Positions 24,507 through 33,934 of a DNA stretch of 64,000 nt are shown piece after piece. Made by a program: the position numbers and the translations under genes. This DNA comes from Sulfurimonas sp. (lineage in GTDB: Bacteria > Campylobacterota > Campylobacteria > Campylobacterales > Sulfurimonadaceae): assembly GCA_028684815.1 (NCBI GenBank), contig JAQUFE010000007.1, positions 1-64,000 on the forward strand, read 5' to 3'. Each line of letters starts with the position of its first letter. Positions within the stretch are counted from its first letter, which is position 1. The notes under the pieces are model-generated. The model searched no databases. It saw nothing but the letters and a program-made list of their open reading frames with translations, and had not been told where the DNA came from.

Positions 24507-25489
24507 AATTTGTTTGATATTTCAATGATTTTTCTAAGTTTCTCTTTGGCTTTTGATGATTTTATTGTTTCTCTTGCAATCTCAAGTCCATCTTGCATAT
24601 CTCTAGCCATTCCATCAACTACAAGAGCTGCTGCTGTGTTAATTAGTACTATATCTCTTTGTGCATCTGTAGCTTTAGAGTCAAGAATATCTCTAAGTAT
24701 AGAAGCATTAAAAGTAGCATCTCCACCAACAATAGATTTAAGAGGAGCCTTTTTTATGCCATAGATTTGTGGGTCAATCTCAAACTCTCTTACCTCACCT
24801 TTGTAGAGTTGTGAAGCGTAAGTAATATCAGAAATACTTATCTCATCCATATTCTCTTTGGAGCTTACAACCATAGTTGATTTTGCACCATTTATCTTTA
24901 GAGCTTCTGCCATCTTTGATACAAAAGATTTGTTAAAAACTCCAAGAAGTGACTTCTTAACTCCAGCAGGATTTGTAAGTGGACCTAGAATATTAAAGAT
25001 GGTTTTATCAGGGATATTTTTTCTAACTGGCATGATGAATTTCATAGCAGGATGATGGTTAGCTGCAAACATAAAAGTAAAGCCGCTCTCTTCTAAAAGC
25101 CTAGCACTATCTTCTATGCTCAAATCTAATCTAACACCCAACTTTTCAAACATATCTGCACTTCCAGACTTTGAAGTTACAGAGCGACTTCCATGTTTTG
25201 CAACGAAGCATCCAGATGCTGCTAGTATGATGGCAACAGTTGAAGAGATGTTAAAGCTTCCTATCTTATCTCCACCAGTTCCTACAACATCTATAGACTT
25301 GTCTCTAAGCGCACTAGATATTGGAAGCATTAGAGCATTTTGACGCATTACTTCAGCCGCAGCTGCTATTGTCTCCACAGAAGTGTTAGCATCTAGCTTT
25401 ATACTAATCAAAAACTCTAGCATCTCCTCTTCATTTAACTCATTGTTAAAGAGTGATACAAACTGCTCTTTTGCTCTCTCATAACTCAA
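24503..25489 (-). CDS. trpD: Anthranilate phosphoribosyltransferase
   Basis: TrpD joins anthranilate to PRPP in tryptophan synthesis. The 328-aa product has the PRPP motif VVGTGGDKIGSFNISS (about residues 68-83), KHGSRSVTSKSGSADMFEKLG, and ILGPLTNPAG. It stands apart from other trp genes, in the S4-trpD-tsaE-lptB-rpoN run; its start overlaps the stop of the S4 gene by 4 bp. Confidence 0.95.
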   Translation of the reverse strand: MSYERAKEQFVSLFNNELNEEEMLEFLISIKLDANTSVETIAAAAEVMRQNALMLPISSALRDKSIDVVGTGGDKIGSFNISSTVAIILAASGCFVAKHGSRSVTSKSGSADMFEKLGVRLDLSIEDSARLLEESGFTFMFAANHHPAMKFIMPVRKNIPDKTIFNILGPLTNPAGVKKSLLGVFNKSFVSKMAEALKINGAKSTMVVSSKENMDEISISDITYASQLYKGEVREFEIDPQIYGIKKAPLKSIVGGDATFNASILRDILDSKATDAQRDIVLINTAAALVVDGMARDMQDGLEIARETIKSSKAKEKLRKIIEISNKL

Positions 25490-25734
25490 GACAACTCCTT
25501 TACATACTCACCTTGAAGTGATTTTGGAGTTGATTTTGTTGTGGGAATCTTTAGCACCTCATACATCTTAGTGCTCTCTAAAAAGTTGATACTAATGATG
25601 CTACCAACTTCAACATTTTTACTAGCCTTAGCTACTGTACCATTTATCAAAACAACCTTGTTGTTTATCATATCTTGCGCAACTGAGCGCCTTTTTGTTA
25701 TATTTACGGAGTTTAAAAACTTATCTATTCTCAT
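25486..25734 (-). CDS. Small S4-domain RNA-binding protein
   Basis: The 82-aa product is little more than one S4 RNA-binding domain (MRIDKFLNSVNITKRRSVAQ, then INGTVAKASKNVEVGSIISI). Proteins of this kind (HslR/RqcP-like) bind ribosomes or structured RNA, for example in rescue of stalled 50S subunits. It is the first gene of the run that ends with the DUF2400 gene. Confidence 0.87.
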   Translation of the reverse strand: MRIDKFLNSVNITKRRSVAQDMINNKVVLINGTVAKASKNVEVGSIISINFLESTKMYEVLKIPTTKSTPKSLQGEYVKELS

Positions 25735-25832
25735 TTTTATGTACTTTATCTGTTATTTTATTGAGCATTGTAGAATATTAAAACTGAGAGTATAGTAAGA
25801 GTTGGAACATTTTTTGCTAAATTATCTAGTTT

Positions 25833-28217
25833 TTAACAACAAACTCTATTTCTTCCCTCACCTTTTGCTTGATATAACAAGTCATCTACGCGTTTTAATA
25901 GCTCATGCCTACTCTCACTTTTAAAAACTTCTATAGCACCCATGCTTATTGTTATCTCTCCAACATCAGTAAAGTTAAATGACTCTACTTTCTCTCTTAT
26001 TCTATCTGCTATACTCTTTGCTGTATCTAAATTAGTTTTTGGTAAGATCGCTAAAAATTCTTCACCACCATATCTACCAATACTATCAGCATCTCTTAGA
26101 TTCGCTTTAACAAGCTCTGTAATCTCCATAAGCACACTATCCCCAGCACTATGACCATATAGATCATTTACCTTTTTAAAGTGGTCTAAATCAAACATTA
26201 TGATAGACAAACTTAGATTAGTATTTTTAAATTTTAGGAGTTCCTCATCTATTATCTGCATGATAGAGAACCTGTTATGTGCTTTAGTTAGGCTATCTGT
26301 GTTGGCTAGAAGTTGGTACTTCTCTTTAGATTTCTCTACCTCTTTTATCTTTTTTAACTCTTGTAAGATACTTTTTTTATAAAATATAAATATATTTTTA
26401 ATAACTGCAGACATCGCAATAGATAGTATTAGACTAAAAACCAACAAGACAACAGATGCTAAGATTATTATGTTTATATTTTTCTCATCATAAAGTGCAT
26501 CTTGTTTTAGTTTATTTTCTATATAGTTATCAAGTTCATCAAGATATACTCCAGATGCTACATACCAGTTAAGTTCAGGTATATAATTTACATATGTTAA
26601 TTTTTCCTCATCCTCTTTAGTAGTTGGATTTTCCCACATATAAGAGACAAAACCTCTACCTTCTTCATCTATTTTTTCTTTAAACAAATCAAAAACTCTT
26701 TTGGCTTTTACATACTTAGCATCCTCAAATCTAGCACCAATCAAATCTTTTTGTGGATGCTGTAACATTATCCCATCCATACTACCAACTATAATGTATC
26801 CATTATCACCATAACGGATACCAGATGCTATGCTTAAGAGATTTGATTTTATCATCTCTTTATTATTGTATTTTAATGTAAATCTATGTTGGGCTATTTG
26901 GACAAATCTATCTACTTCTAGTTTTGATTTTAGTTTCATATTTTCTATATATATCTGACTCTCGGCATATTTTCTATCTTGTAAATTTTCGTTTGCTGAA
27001 TATATAAACAACCAAACCAAGATTGCAGTTATCAGAGGGATGACAAAAATAGGGCTAAATCTGATAATATTAATTACTATCATGTCTTTTTGATCTGTTT
27101 TCTTTGCTATTTTTATATAGAACAAAAAGAGAGCAAACAGAGTAATAATAGTGCCAAAAAGAGCTATTAGATAGAACAATATAGTTTTATATTCTTCATA
27201 TAAAGAGAAAGGTTTGTTTATAATTTTAGAATCTTTAGGTAGTTTTGCCTCGTTTATATTATGCTTTTTCAAGCCCTTATAGTTAAAAACAAATTGATTT
27301 GCTTGTGAGTCTTCTACAGCGATACTGCTTGCTTGTTCACCATTTAAAATTCTCAAAGCTATTTTAGACATTCTCTCGCCTTGAGTATATCCACCGATGA
27401 CTTTTCCACCAACAACATTATTAGAAATATTAAAGTTAAAAAGGCAATAAACGGGAGATTCACTTGCCTCTAAAAGATAGTCTCCCACTACTTCATAAGT
27501 TATAAATTTTTTGTTTTTATCTGCATAGTAAGATCCTAAAAGAACAACTGTATCACTTTTAAGACTTGCTATTTCATCTCTTAACTCTTCAAGCGTTAGA
27601 TTGTCCGAATATATAAACTTTACTCTATCTTCATAGGAAACCAACTCTTTTTGCATATCTTTTTTACTTATTAGACCTGTTTTAAGGTAATCGTTGATGA
27701 TAAAGATATTTTTAGCATCCTTGTGAAGTTTTAAGATAGTATCAACAGTCTCTTTGACAGAGTACTTCTCTGCTACTCCCGTTATGTTACTAATATCTTT
27801 TATGCTATCTTGCTCAAAGCCATTAACCCCACAAAAAGAGACAGGTACTTCCCCAAAAATCACATCTCTTTTCTCAAGCAAAAAATTAAAGGCATTGTTA
27901 TCAGATGCTAAGATAATATCAAACTTCATACTCTTATATTTATTTTTAAAAAACTCTTTTAGGCTTTGACAATAACTCTCAGAATTATACCTCTTAGAGT
28001 CCATATACTCCGTATAAATTATGCAGTTGTTCTTCTCTGGTTTGATTATATCTATGATAGCTTTGTTAATGTTCTCAACCCAAGTCATGCCACTATGATA
28101 AGAGTGAAGAACAAGTATTTGTTTTTTGTCACTAGCTTTTTCTATGGCACTAGAAGATAGTGTAGTATTATAAAAAATTATAAATATCAAAAATATTAAA
28201 CGAAAAATTTTAATCAT
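25833..28217 (-). CDS. Membrane diguanylate cyclase with ABC-substrate-binding and Cache domains
   Basis: The 794-aa product makes c-di-GMP in response to outside signals. It has a signal peptide, a periplasmic ABC_sub_bind-like domain (about 30-320, with LVLHSYHSGMTWVENINKAI), a helix near 345-370, another near 390-410, a Cache-type sensor (about 420-580, with YGDNGYIIVGSMDG and WYVASGVYLDEL), a helix near 590-615, and a GGDEF domain. The active site GGEEF is at 717-721, preceded by an RxxD inhibitory site (RDAD). Two stacked sensor domains on one cyclase is less common. It stands alone. Confidence 0.9.
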   Translation of the reverse strand: MIKIFRLIFLIFIIFYNTTLSSSAIEKASDKKQILVLHSYHSGMTWVENINKAIIDIIKPEKNNCIIYTEYMDSKRYNSESYCQSLKEFFKNKYKSMKFDIILASDNNAFNFLLEKRDVIFGEVPVSFCGVNGFEQDSIKDISNITGVAEKYSVKETVDTILKLHKDAKNIFIINDYLKTGLISKKDMQKELVSYEDRVKFIYSDNLTLEELRDEIASLKSDTVVLLGSYYADKNKKFITYEVVGDYLLEASESPVYCLFNFNISNNVVGGKVIGGYTQGERMSKIALRILNGEQASSIAVEDSQANQFVFNYKGLKKHNINEAKLPKDSKIINKPFSLYEEYKTILFYLIALFGTIITLFALFLFYIKIAKKTDQKDMIVINIIRFSPIFVIPLITAILVWLFIYSANENLQDRKYAESQIYIENMKLKSKLEVDRFVQIAQHRFTLKYNNKEMIKSNLLSIASGIRYGDNGYIIVGSMDGIMLQHPQKDLIGARFEDAKYVKAKRVFDLFKEKIDEEGRGFVSYMWENPTTKEDEEKLTYVNYIPELNWYVASGVYLDELDNYIENKLKQDALYDEKNINIIILASVVLLVFSLILSIAMSAVIKNIFIFYKKSILQELKKIKEVEKSKEKYQLLANTDSLTKAHNRFSIMQIIDEELLKFKNTNLSLSIIMFDLDHFKKVNDLYGHSAGDSVLMEITELVKANLRDADSIGRYGGEEFLAILPKTNLDTAKSIADRIREKVESFNFTDVGEITISMGAIEVFKSESRHELLKRVDDLLYQAKGEGRNRVCC

Positions 28218-28445
28218 TGTTTAGAAGGCCTACTTTTTATATTTTTTTGATATCGCTCAATATAGTCAAATATTGACAGAATTGTAGTATGTTAAACTGA
28301 TAATATAGTAATAATAAAACACTAGATTATAGGTTCGTTTATTAGTGTTAAAATACTATATAGTTTTTTGTTTTTTAGAGTTAAATATAAGTTTTTATAT
28401 AGATGAAAGAGAGCCCATTTTAAAGAGTAGAACTTATTGTTTACA

Positions 28446-30221
28446 TCATGAAGCAAATCCGCTCTTAAAGCACTCTTTTGCTACAACTATCTGCTTCTGC
28501 TTCTCTTTTCTTTTTGTATCTTTTTCTACAAAAATTTTCTTGCGCGTTTTTGGGTCTAGCTCTGTGTAGTACATAACAGCGGAGTAAGTGCTAGGTGTGG
28601 GAGTAAAGACTTGAGCTTGTTCTGGGTTCATCTTTAGTTCATCTGTTGTAAAACGCTTTAACTCATGCATATCTTTCTCTTCGCATCCAGGATGCGCAGC
28701 TATAAGATAGTAGGTTAAAAACTGATTTTTACCTGACTCTTTGTTTAGTCTATCGTACATCTTTTTAAAGTCAACTAGAGTCTCTTTACCAGGTTTTCCC
28801 ATAAGCTCTAAGACATGTTGCTGAGTATGCTCGGGTGCTACTTTCATCTGACCTGAGATATGATGTTCAACCATCTCTTTAAGATATGAATATCCATGTT
28901 TTTTATCAGCAGTAATAAGATCATATCTAACTCCAGATGCAACAAAAGCTTTTCTTACACCCTCCACTTCCCTTACTTTTCTAAGTAGGCTAATATTTCT
29001 ACTGTGATCAACATGCATAACCTTACAGAGTCTATCGGCATCTACACATCTGATATCATCACAAGTACCTTTTTTAAGTTTTTTAACACACTCATAGCCA
29101 TACATATTTGCAGTTGGACCGCCAACATCGCTTATGATGCCTTTATAGTCTTTGTACCTGCTAAACTCTTTTGCCTCTTGTAGGATATTTTCTTCTGTTC
29201 TTGTTCTTATGGTTCTACCTTGATGCACACCAATAGCACAAAAGTTACACTCTCCCCAGCATCCATGATGAGTCATGATGGAGAATTTTATAGTCTCTAG
29301 GCACTTTACCTTTCCAAACTTTCTATAGTAAGGATGAAGCTCTCTTGTAAAGGGTAAGTTTGAGTTAGCATCCATCTCTTCTTGGTTGAGATAATCACAG
29401 GGTGGATTTTGTATAAGATATCTATCATCTACCTTTTGGCAAAGTCCTTTTGCACTTATGGGGTCATTGTTATCATAAAAATCATCAAAAAGGTCAATAT
29501 AACGCTCTTTATCGTCCACACACTCTTGATGCGATGGAAGTTGTATATACTCAAGCTTTGGCTCTTTAGAAATGTAGCAAACTCCTCTAATACCACTATA
29601 ATCAGTTTTGTTTTCTATAGCACGGGTTAGTTCTTCTAAAGCAATCTCTCCCATCCCATAGATAAGCGCATCAGCTTTTGAGTCAAAGAGTATAGGTTTT
29701 TTTAGCCTGTTTTGCCAATAATCATAATGACTCACGCGTCTAAGAGATGCCTCAATCCCTCCGATAACCAAAGGTACAGTATCTTTAAAATATCTTCTTA
29801 TAAGGTTGCAGTAAACACTTAGAGCGCGGTCTGGTCTTTTATCGTTTTTCCCACCAGGAGTATAATCATCTGTATTTCTAAACTTTTTTGTAGCTGTGTA
29901 GTTACTAACCATACTATCAACACTTCCGCCACTCACACCCCAGTAGAGTCTAGGCTCGCCAAGTCTTTTTATATCAGTATCGCTGTTAATATCAGGCTGA
30001 CCTATCATGCCAACTCTATAACCCATCCTCTCAAGCATCCGACCAACCATTGCCACGCCGATAAAAGGAGAGTCTATATATGCATCTCCACTAACTAGGA
30101 TAATATCGCATCTATCCCAGCCAAGAGCATCCATCTCTTCTTTAGTTGTTGGCAAAAAATCTTTTTCGCTAAACTCTACAGTGTTTCGTTTTGTTTGGTT
30201 GTTTTTACTTCTTCTACTCAA
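28446..30221 (-). CDS. YgiQ family radical SAM protein
   Basis: The 591-aa product has a B12-binding-like N-terminal part (DIILVSGDAYIDSPFIGVAM, then MIGQPD), then the radical SAM cluster motif CWGECNFCAIGVHQGR (CxxxCxxC). The conserved tail holds PEHTQQHVLELMGKP and QVFTPTPSTYSAVMYYT. It lacks the long C-terminal DUF3362 extension of E. coli YgiQ (about 740 aa). The reaction is unknown. It stands alone and is divergent from the acyl-CoA synthetase gene (66 bp apart). The 228-bp gap before the diguanylate cyclase is AT-rich with no clear feature. Confidence 0.9.
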   Translation of the reverse strand: MSRRSKNNQTKRNTVEFSEKDFLPTTKEEMDALGWDRCDIILVSGDAYIDSPFIGVAMVGRMLERMGYRVGMIGQPDINSDTDIKRLGEPRLYWGVSGGSVDSMVSNYTATKKFRNTDDYTPGGKNDKRPDRALSVYCNLIRRYFKDTVPLVIGGIEASLRRVSHYDYWQNRLKKPILFDSKADALIYGMGEIALEELTRAIENKTDYSGIRGVCYISKEPKLEYIQLPSHQECVDDKERYIDLFDDFYDNNDPISAKGLCQKVDDRYLIQNPPCDYLNQEEMDANSNLPFTRELHPYYRKFGKVKCLETIKFSIMTHHGCWGECNFCAIGVHQGRTIRTRTEENILQEAKEFSRYKDYKGIISDVGGPTANMYGYECVKKLKKGTCDDIRCVDADRLCKVMHVDHSRNISLLRKVREVEGVRKAFVASGVRYDLITADKKHGYSYLKEMVEHHISGQMKVAPEHTQQHVLELMGKPGKETLVDFKKMYDRLNKESGKNQFLTYYLIAAHPGCEEKDMHELKRFTTDELKMNPEQAQVFTPTPSTYSAVMYYTELDPKTRKKIFVEKDTKRKEKQKQIVVAKECFKSGFAS

Positions 30222-30248
30222 GGTATCTCAGCTTTGTGTCTTTTTAAG

Positions 30249-30254
30249 TATAAT
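30249..30254 (+). promoter_or_regulatory. -10 box of the acyl-CoA synthetase gene
   Basis: TATAAT 34 bp upstream of the ATG at 30288. Confidence 0.65.
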
Positions 30255-30287
30255 AATACTCAATCAAATTAAAATAAGAGATTAGTT

Positions 30288-31973
30288 ATGACATACCCCT
30301 ATGAAAATCTAGATAACTATACGCTACCAAAGTTACTAGATCGTTCTGTTTTGCTATATAAGGATTCTGATGCATTAAGCAAACTCTCAGAAGTACCTAT
30401 GAACTATTTAGAGTTTGGGCAAAAAGTACAAGAGATAGTAAAACTACTTCAAGAAAATGGTATCTCTCATGGTGATAAAGTACTACTTCTTAGTGAGAAT
30501 ATGCCTAACTGGGGCATAGCTTACTTTAGTGTAACTTACATAGGTGCAGTTATAGTTCCTGTTCTTCCAGACTTTCATCCCTCAGAGATTCTTCATATAC
30601 TCCGCCACTCTGAGGCAAAAGCAGCTTTTGTATCTCATAAGCATCTAAGCACACTAGAAGAGAGCAGTGATACTTACTTAGAGTTTGCTATAGAGTTAGA
30701 CAGCCTTAAAATCATCGATGAGTCTATAAATAAAACCTATCTTAGTGAACTTAGAGCAAAGACTAAAGAGATGGCACAAAAACTCTCAAACCAAACTCCA
30801 AAAGAGATAAAAGAGGATGATTTAGCGGCTATTATATACACATCAGGCACAACAGGACACTCAAAAGGGGTGATGCTAAGTCACAAAAATATTGTAACAA
30901 ATGCCCTCTCAACTCACTCCATCTTAGAAATAACAAAAGATGATGTTTTTTTATCCATACTTCCTCTAGCCCATACCTATGAGTGTACGGTTGGCTTGAT
31001 CGTTCCCATACTTCACGGCTCGAGTGTTGTATATATTGAGAAAACACCAACTCCAAGCGTTTTACTAAAGGCTTTTGAGATTGTAAAACCAACTATGATG
31101 CTAAGCGTGCCTCTTATTATAGAGAAGATTTACAAAAACAGAGTCCTACCAAAGCTTACTAGCTCTTTTATAATGAGAAATCTCTATAAAAACAGCTTTA
31201 TACGAAAAAAATTAAACAAGATAGCTGGTAAAAAACTCTTAGAGACTTTTGGTGGCAGACTTAGATTTTTTGGCATAGGCGGAGCAGCTCTATCTCCATA
31301 TGTTGAGGAGTTTCTAATAGAAGCAGAGTTTCCATACACTGTGGGCTATGGCTTAACTGAAACTGCACCTCTCTTAGCTGGGACAAACATAAACTTACAA
31401 CCAAAGTTCAGATCAACAGGCCCTGCCTTTTACGGTGTAGAGCTTAAAATAAAAGATCCAGACCCAGTTACTAAAGAGGGAGAAATCATGGCATCTTCAC
31501 CTAGTGTGATGCTAGGGTATTACAAAGATAAAGAAAAAACTGATGAGGTACTGAAAGATGGTTGGTTTTTGACTGGAGATTTAGGTTATATAGATGAGGA
31601 TGGTTATCTCTTTATCAGAGGAAGAAGCAAAAATGTCATCATCGGTTCAGATGGAAAAAATATCTACCCAGAGCAGCTAGAATCCATCATAAACCAAAAC
31701 GAAGCTGTACTTGATTCACTAGTTTTAGAGCAAAACTCCAAATTAGTAGCAAGAGTCCACTTAAATTATGAACTCTTAGATAAAAGATTTCGTGCCGATA
31801 AAAACACTGATGCAATGGTCAAAGAAGAGATAGCAGAGTTTTTAGAAGAGTTACGCCTTAAAGTAAATAACCAAGTAGCATCTTCTTCTAAAATAGTAAA
31901 ATTTATACAACAGATAGAGCCATTTGTAGAGACCCCAACTAAAAAAATAAAAAGATATCTTTATGCTGAGTAG
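30288..31973 (+). CDS. AMP-binding long-chain acyl-CoA (or acyl-ACP) synthetase
   Basis: The 561-aa product activates a fatty acid with ATP. Motifs in order are IIYTSGTTGHSKGVMLSHKN (AMP binding), VGYGLTETAPLLAG, LTGDLGYIDEDGYLFIRGR, and NVIIGSDGKNIYPEQLE. A long-chain acid substrate is likely from the overall similarity to FadD/Aas-type proteins; whether the acceptor is CoA or ACP is not clear. An MFS-PlsC fusion at 55499-57328 lacks the AMP-binding part found in complete Aas proteins, so this gene may supply that activity. It is followed after 7 bp by a FliL-like gene. Confidence 0.87.
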   Translation: MTYPYENLDNYTLPKLLDRSVLLYKDSDALSKLSEVPMNYLEFGQKVQEIVKLLQENGISHGDKVLLLSENMPNWGIAYFSVTYIGAVIVPVLPDFHPSEILHILRHSEAKAAFVSHKHLSTLEESSDTYLEFAIELDSLKIIDESINKTYLSELRAKTKEMAQKLSNQTPKEIKEDDLAAIIYTSGTTGHSKGVMLSHKNIVTNALSTHSILEITKDDVFLSILPLAHTYECTVGLIVPILHGSSVVYIEKTPTPSVLLKAFEIVKPTMMLSVPLIIEKIYKNRVLPKLTSSFIMRNLYKNSFIRKKLNKIAGKKLLETFGGRLRFFGIGGAALSPYVEEFLIEAEFPYTVGYGLTETAPLLAGTNINLQPKFRSTGPAFYGVELKIKDPDPVTKEGEIMASSPSVMLGYYKDKEKTDEVLKDGWFLTGDLGYIDEDGYLFIRGRSKNVIIGSDGKNIYPEQLESIINQNEAVLDSLVLEQNSKLVARVHLNYELLDKRFRADKNTDAMVKEEIAEFLEELRLKVNNQVASSSKIVKFIQQIEPFVETPTKKIKRYLYAE

Positions 31974-31980
31974 GTAAACT

Positions 31981-32511
31981 ATGTTACGAAAAATAATCTT
32001 ATCAATAATCTGGCTTACATTAACAGCCCTTCTACTTTTACTCATCTTTTATGGTGTCTCAACTTCAGACTTTAAAAACTTAAAAAAGTACAATGAAGAG
32101 GATTATGGTATCGGTAATGTTAGAGATAATATGCAAAATCCATCAAAGAAAAAACAGGAATTTGCAAAAGAGAGATTTTATACTAACAGAGTAACTGTAA
32201 AAAGCTCTACTATGGCAAATCTAGGTGACTTTACTGTAAATATTGCTGGGGATAAAAAGCTTATACTTAACATATCACTAAAATATAAAGAGAAAAATAA
32301 AAATGCTTGGATAAGTACAGGGGCTGCAAAAAACGAGATTTTAGCTAAAGGCGATGTTTTAAGAGATGCTGTTATTCATACTTTTTCAAACTCAAATAGT
32401 GCCAGAGTATCAAACCATAGAATGAAAAAAGAGCTAGTTAAAAATATAAATGCCTACCTCTCCGAGGGAGAGATAGAAGATGTTTATTTTAATAGATTTT
32501 TAATCCAGTAA
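31981..32511 (+). CDS. FliL-like membrane protein
   Basis: The 176-aa product has one N-terminal transmembrane helix (about 6-26) and a periplasmic domain. The C-terminal half follows the FliL pattern: LILNISLKY, then LRDAVIHTFSNSNS, KKELVKNINAYLSEGEIEDV and the end YFNRFLIQ. FliL surrounds the flagellar stator units. It sits away from flagellar genes, 7 bp after an acyl-CoA synthetase, so it may be a second FliL-type protein with another role. It is convergent with ppaC, with a 2-bp gap. Confidence 0.7.
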   Translation: MLRKIILSIIWLTLTALLLLLIFYGVSTSDFKNLKKYNEEDYGIGNVRDNMQNPSKKKQEFAKERFYTNRVTVKSSTMANLGDFTVNIAGDKKLILNISLKYKEKNKNAWISTGAAKNEILAKGDVLRDAVIHTFSNSNSARVSNHRMKKELVKNINAYLSEGEIEDVYFNRFLIQ

Positions 32512-32513
32512 AG

Positions 32514-33431
32514 TTAAAACTGTGCTTGAAGAAATGGAATAACTTGCTTTTTACGACTAAGTACTCCATCAAGCCACACTTGAGAGTTCTGAAGTGTGCA
32601 TCCAAAAGCCTTTTCTATCTTGCTCTCATCATCACTAACTACTAGCATCTGAGAACCCTCTTTCATAATGTCCGTTAGAAGGATGATAACACTATGAAGG
32701 TTTCCTTCTTCTTTTAGTTTTTTCATATCAAGGAAGAGGTCATTTTTAATCTCATCAAAAACGCTCAAATCAACCACTTCAAGCTGCCCAATGCCGAGTT
32801 TATCGCCACCCATAACAAACTCTTTATAATCACGAGTATTTAACTCTCTCGCACTCGCCCCTTCTACTGCTGACTTTACGATAAACATCTCCATACCAAG
32901 AGCTTTATAGTCTTCGATGCCAGCAATCTTTGCTAACTCTTTAACTGCTTTAGTATCTAGTTTTGTACATGTTGGAGATTTAAAGATAACAGTGTCACTA
33001 AGTATCGCACACAGCATCATCCCAGCTATATCTTTTGGGATTTCAACCCCGTGATAATCATACGCTTCTTTTATAACTGTGTTTGAGCTACCAATAGGTC
33101 GTATCCAACACTCTAATGGAGTAGAGGTTGTAATGTCTCCTAGTTTGTGGTGGTCATAAATCCCTAAAATAGTAGCTTCCATAATGTCTTTTGGAGCTTG
33201 GGCTAAGTCAGAGAAATCAACCAAGTAAACACTCTCACCTGCATAAGTCGTCTTAAGTTCTGGCACAGCGCCGCCAAACTTGTTTAGTATAAACTCAGTT
33301 TCAGGAGATATTTCACCTTGACGAGTAGCTACACAATCTTCACCGATTTTGTTTTTAAGATAAGCTAGAGAGATTGCTCCGACTATAGAGTCAGAATCTG
33401 GATTAGTATGTCCAAAAATATATGTTGACAT
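32514..33431 (-). CDS. ppaC: Manganese-dependent inorganic pyrophosphatase (family II)
   Basis: This cytoplasmic enzyme hydrolyses pyrophosphate and pulls biosynthetic reactions forward. The 305-aa product belongs to the DHH family: FGHTNPDSDSIVGA, YLVDFSD, GIYDHHKLGD, SDTVIFKSPT. The C-terminal DHHA2 domain ends in SRKKQVIPFL, which holds the substrate-binding Ser-Arg-Lys-Lys. No CBS domains are inserted, so it is the unregulated short form. It has its own promoter at 33459. Confidence 0.95.
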   Translation of the reverse strand: MSTYIFGHTNPDSDSIVGAISLAYLKNKIGEDCVATRQGEISPETEFILNKFGGAVPELKTTYAGESVYLVDFSDLAQAPKDIMEATILGIYDHHKLGDITTSTPLECWIRPIGSSNTVIKEAYDYHGVEIPKDIAGMMLCAILSDTVIFKSPTCTKLDTKAVKELAKIAGIEDYKALGMEMFIVKSAVEGASARELNTRDYKEFVMGGDKLGIGQLEVVDLSVFDEIKNDLFLDMKKLKEEGNLHSVIILLTDIMKEGSQMLVVSDDESKIEKAFGCTLQNSQVWLDGVLSRKKQVIPFLQAQF

Positions 33432-33458
33432 TTAATTGACCTTTGAATTTTTTTTGTA

Positions 33459-33464
33459 ATTATA
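33459..33464 (-). promoter_or_regulatory. -10 box of ppaC
   Basis: TATAAT on the minus strand 28 bp upstream of the ppaC start. Confidence 0.6.
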
Positions 33465-33486
33465 CTCTTAGTTTTTAAAGCAAAAC

Positions 33487-33927
33487 TTAGTCGATTATCT
33501 TATCCACTCGAGCTACTTTGTTGCCATCTTTAATGATTTTAACACGGTCGCCTACTACAATATTTTCACTTCCCTTAACAACAACTACAACCGTCTCACC
33601 ACTTTGTAGTTCTACTGTAAGTTCTGCCCCATTTGCCTTTCCTACTTCATGTCCAGCATATCCACCAGCTAAACCGCCACCTAACATCGCTAATGTTGTT
33701 CCAGCTCCTCTGCCAACAGTTGAGCCTAAAACTGCACCTACGACAGCTCCCAAAAACTTACCTGAGCCATCATCTTTGATAACTACAAGTTTTTGTTCTA
33801 CTACTTTTCCTATCTCAATGCGCTTCATTTGATTGTAACTACTTCCATCATACTCAGGGCCACTGTTTGTTGCACAGCCCCCAAGAAGAAAGGCGCTTAA
33901 GATTGTTGTATATAAAAATTTCATCAT
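33487..33927 (-). CDS. Glycine-zipper outer-membrane lipoprotein (SlyB/Pcp-like)
   Basis: The 146-aa product has a lipoprotein signal (MMKFLYTTILSAFLLGGC, Cys about 18). A glycine-zipper stretch (GAVVGAVLGSTVGRGAG, then GGGLAGGYAGHEVGKANG) is followed by a small beta domain ending in VARVDKIID. The family is thought to insert in or stabilise the envelope. It follows the nitroreductase by 7 bp. Confidence 0.87.
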   Translation of the reverse strand: MMKFLYTTILSAFLLGGCATNSGPEYDGSSYNQMKRIEIGKVVEQKLVVIKDDGSGKFLGAVVGAVLGSTVGRGAGTTLAMLGGGLAGGYAGHEVGKANGAELTVELQSGETVVVVVKGSENIVVGDRVKIIKDGNKVARVDKIID

Positions 33928-33934
33928 CTTTTCC

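Noticed and set aside
28345-28569. Plus-strand 74-codon frame at the end of the YgiQ gene
   Set aside because: Half is antisense to the YgiQ coding region and the rest is AT-rich gap; no supporting signal.
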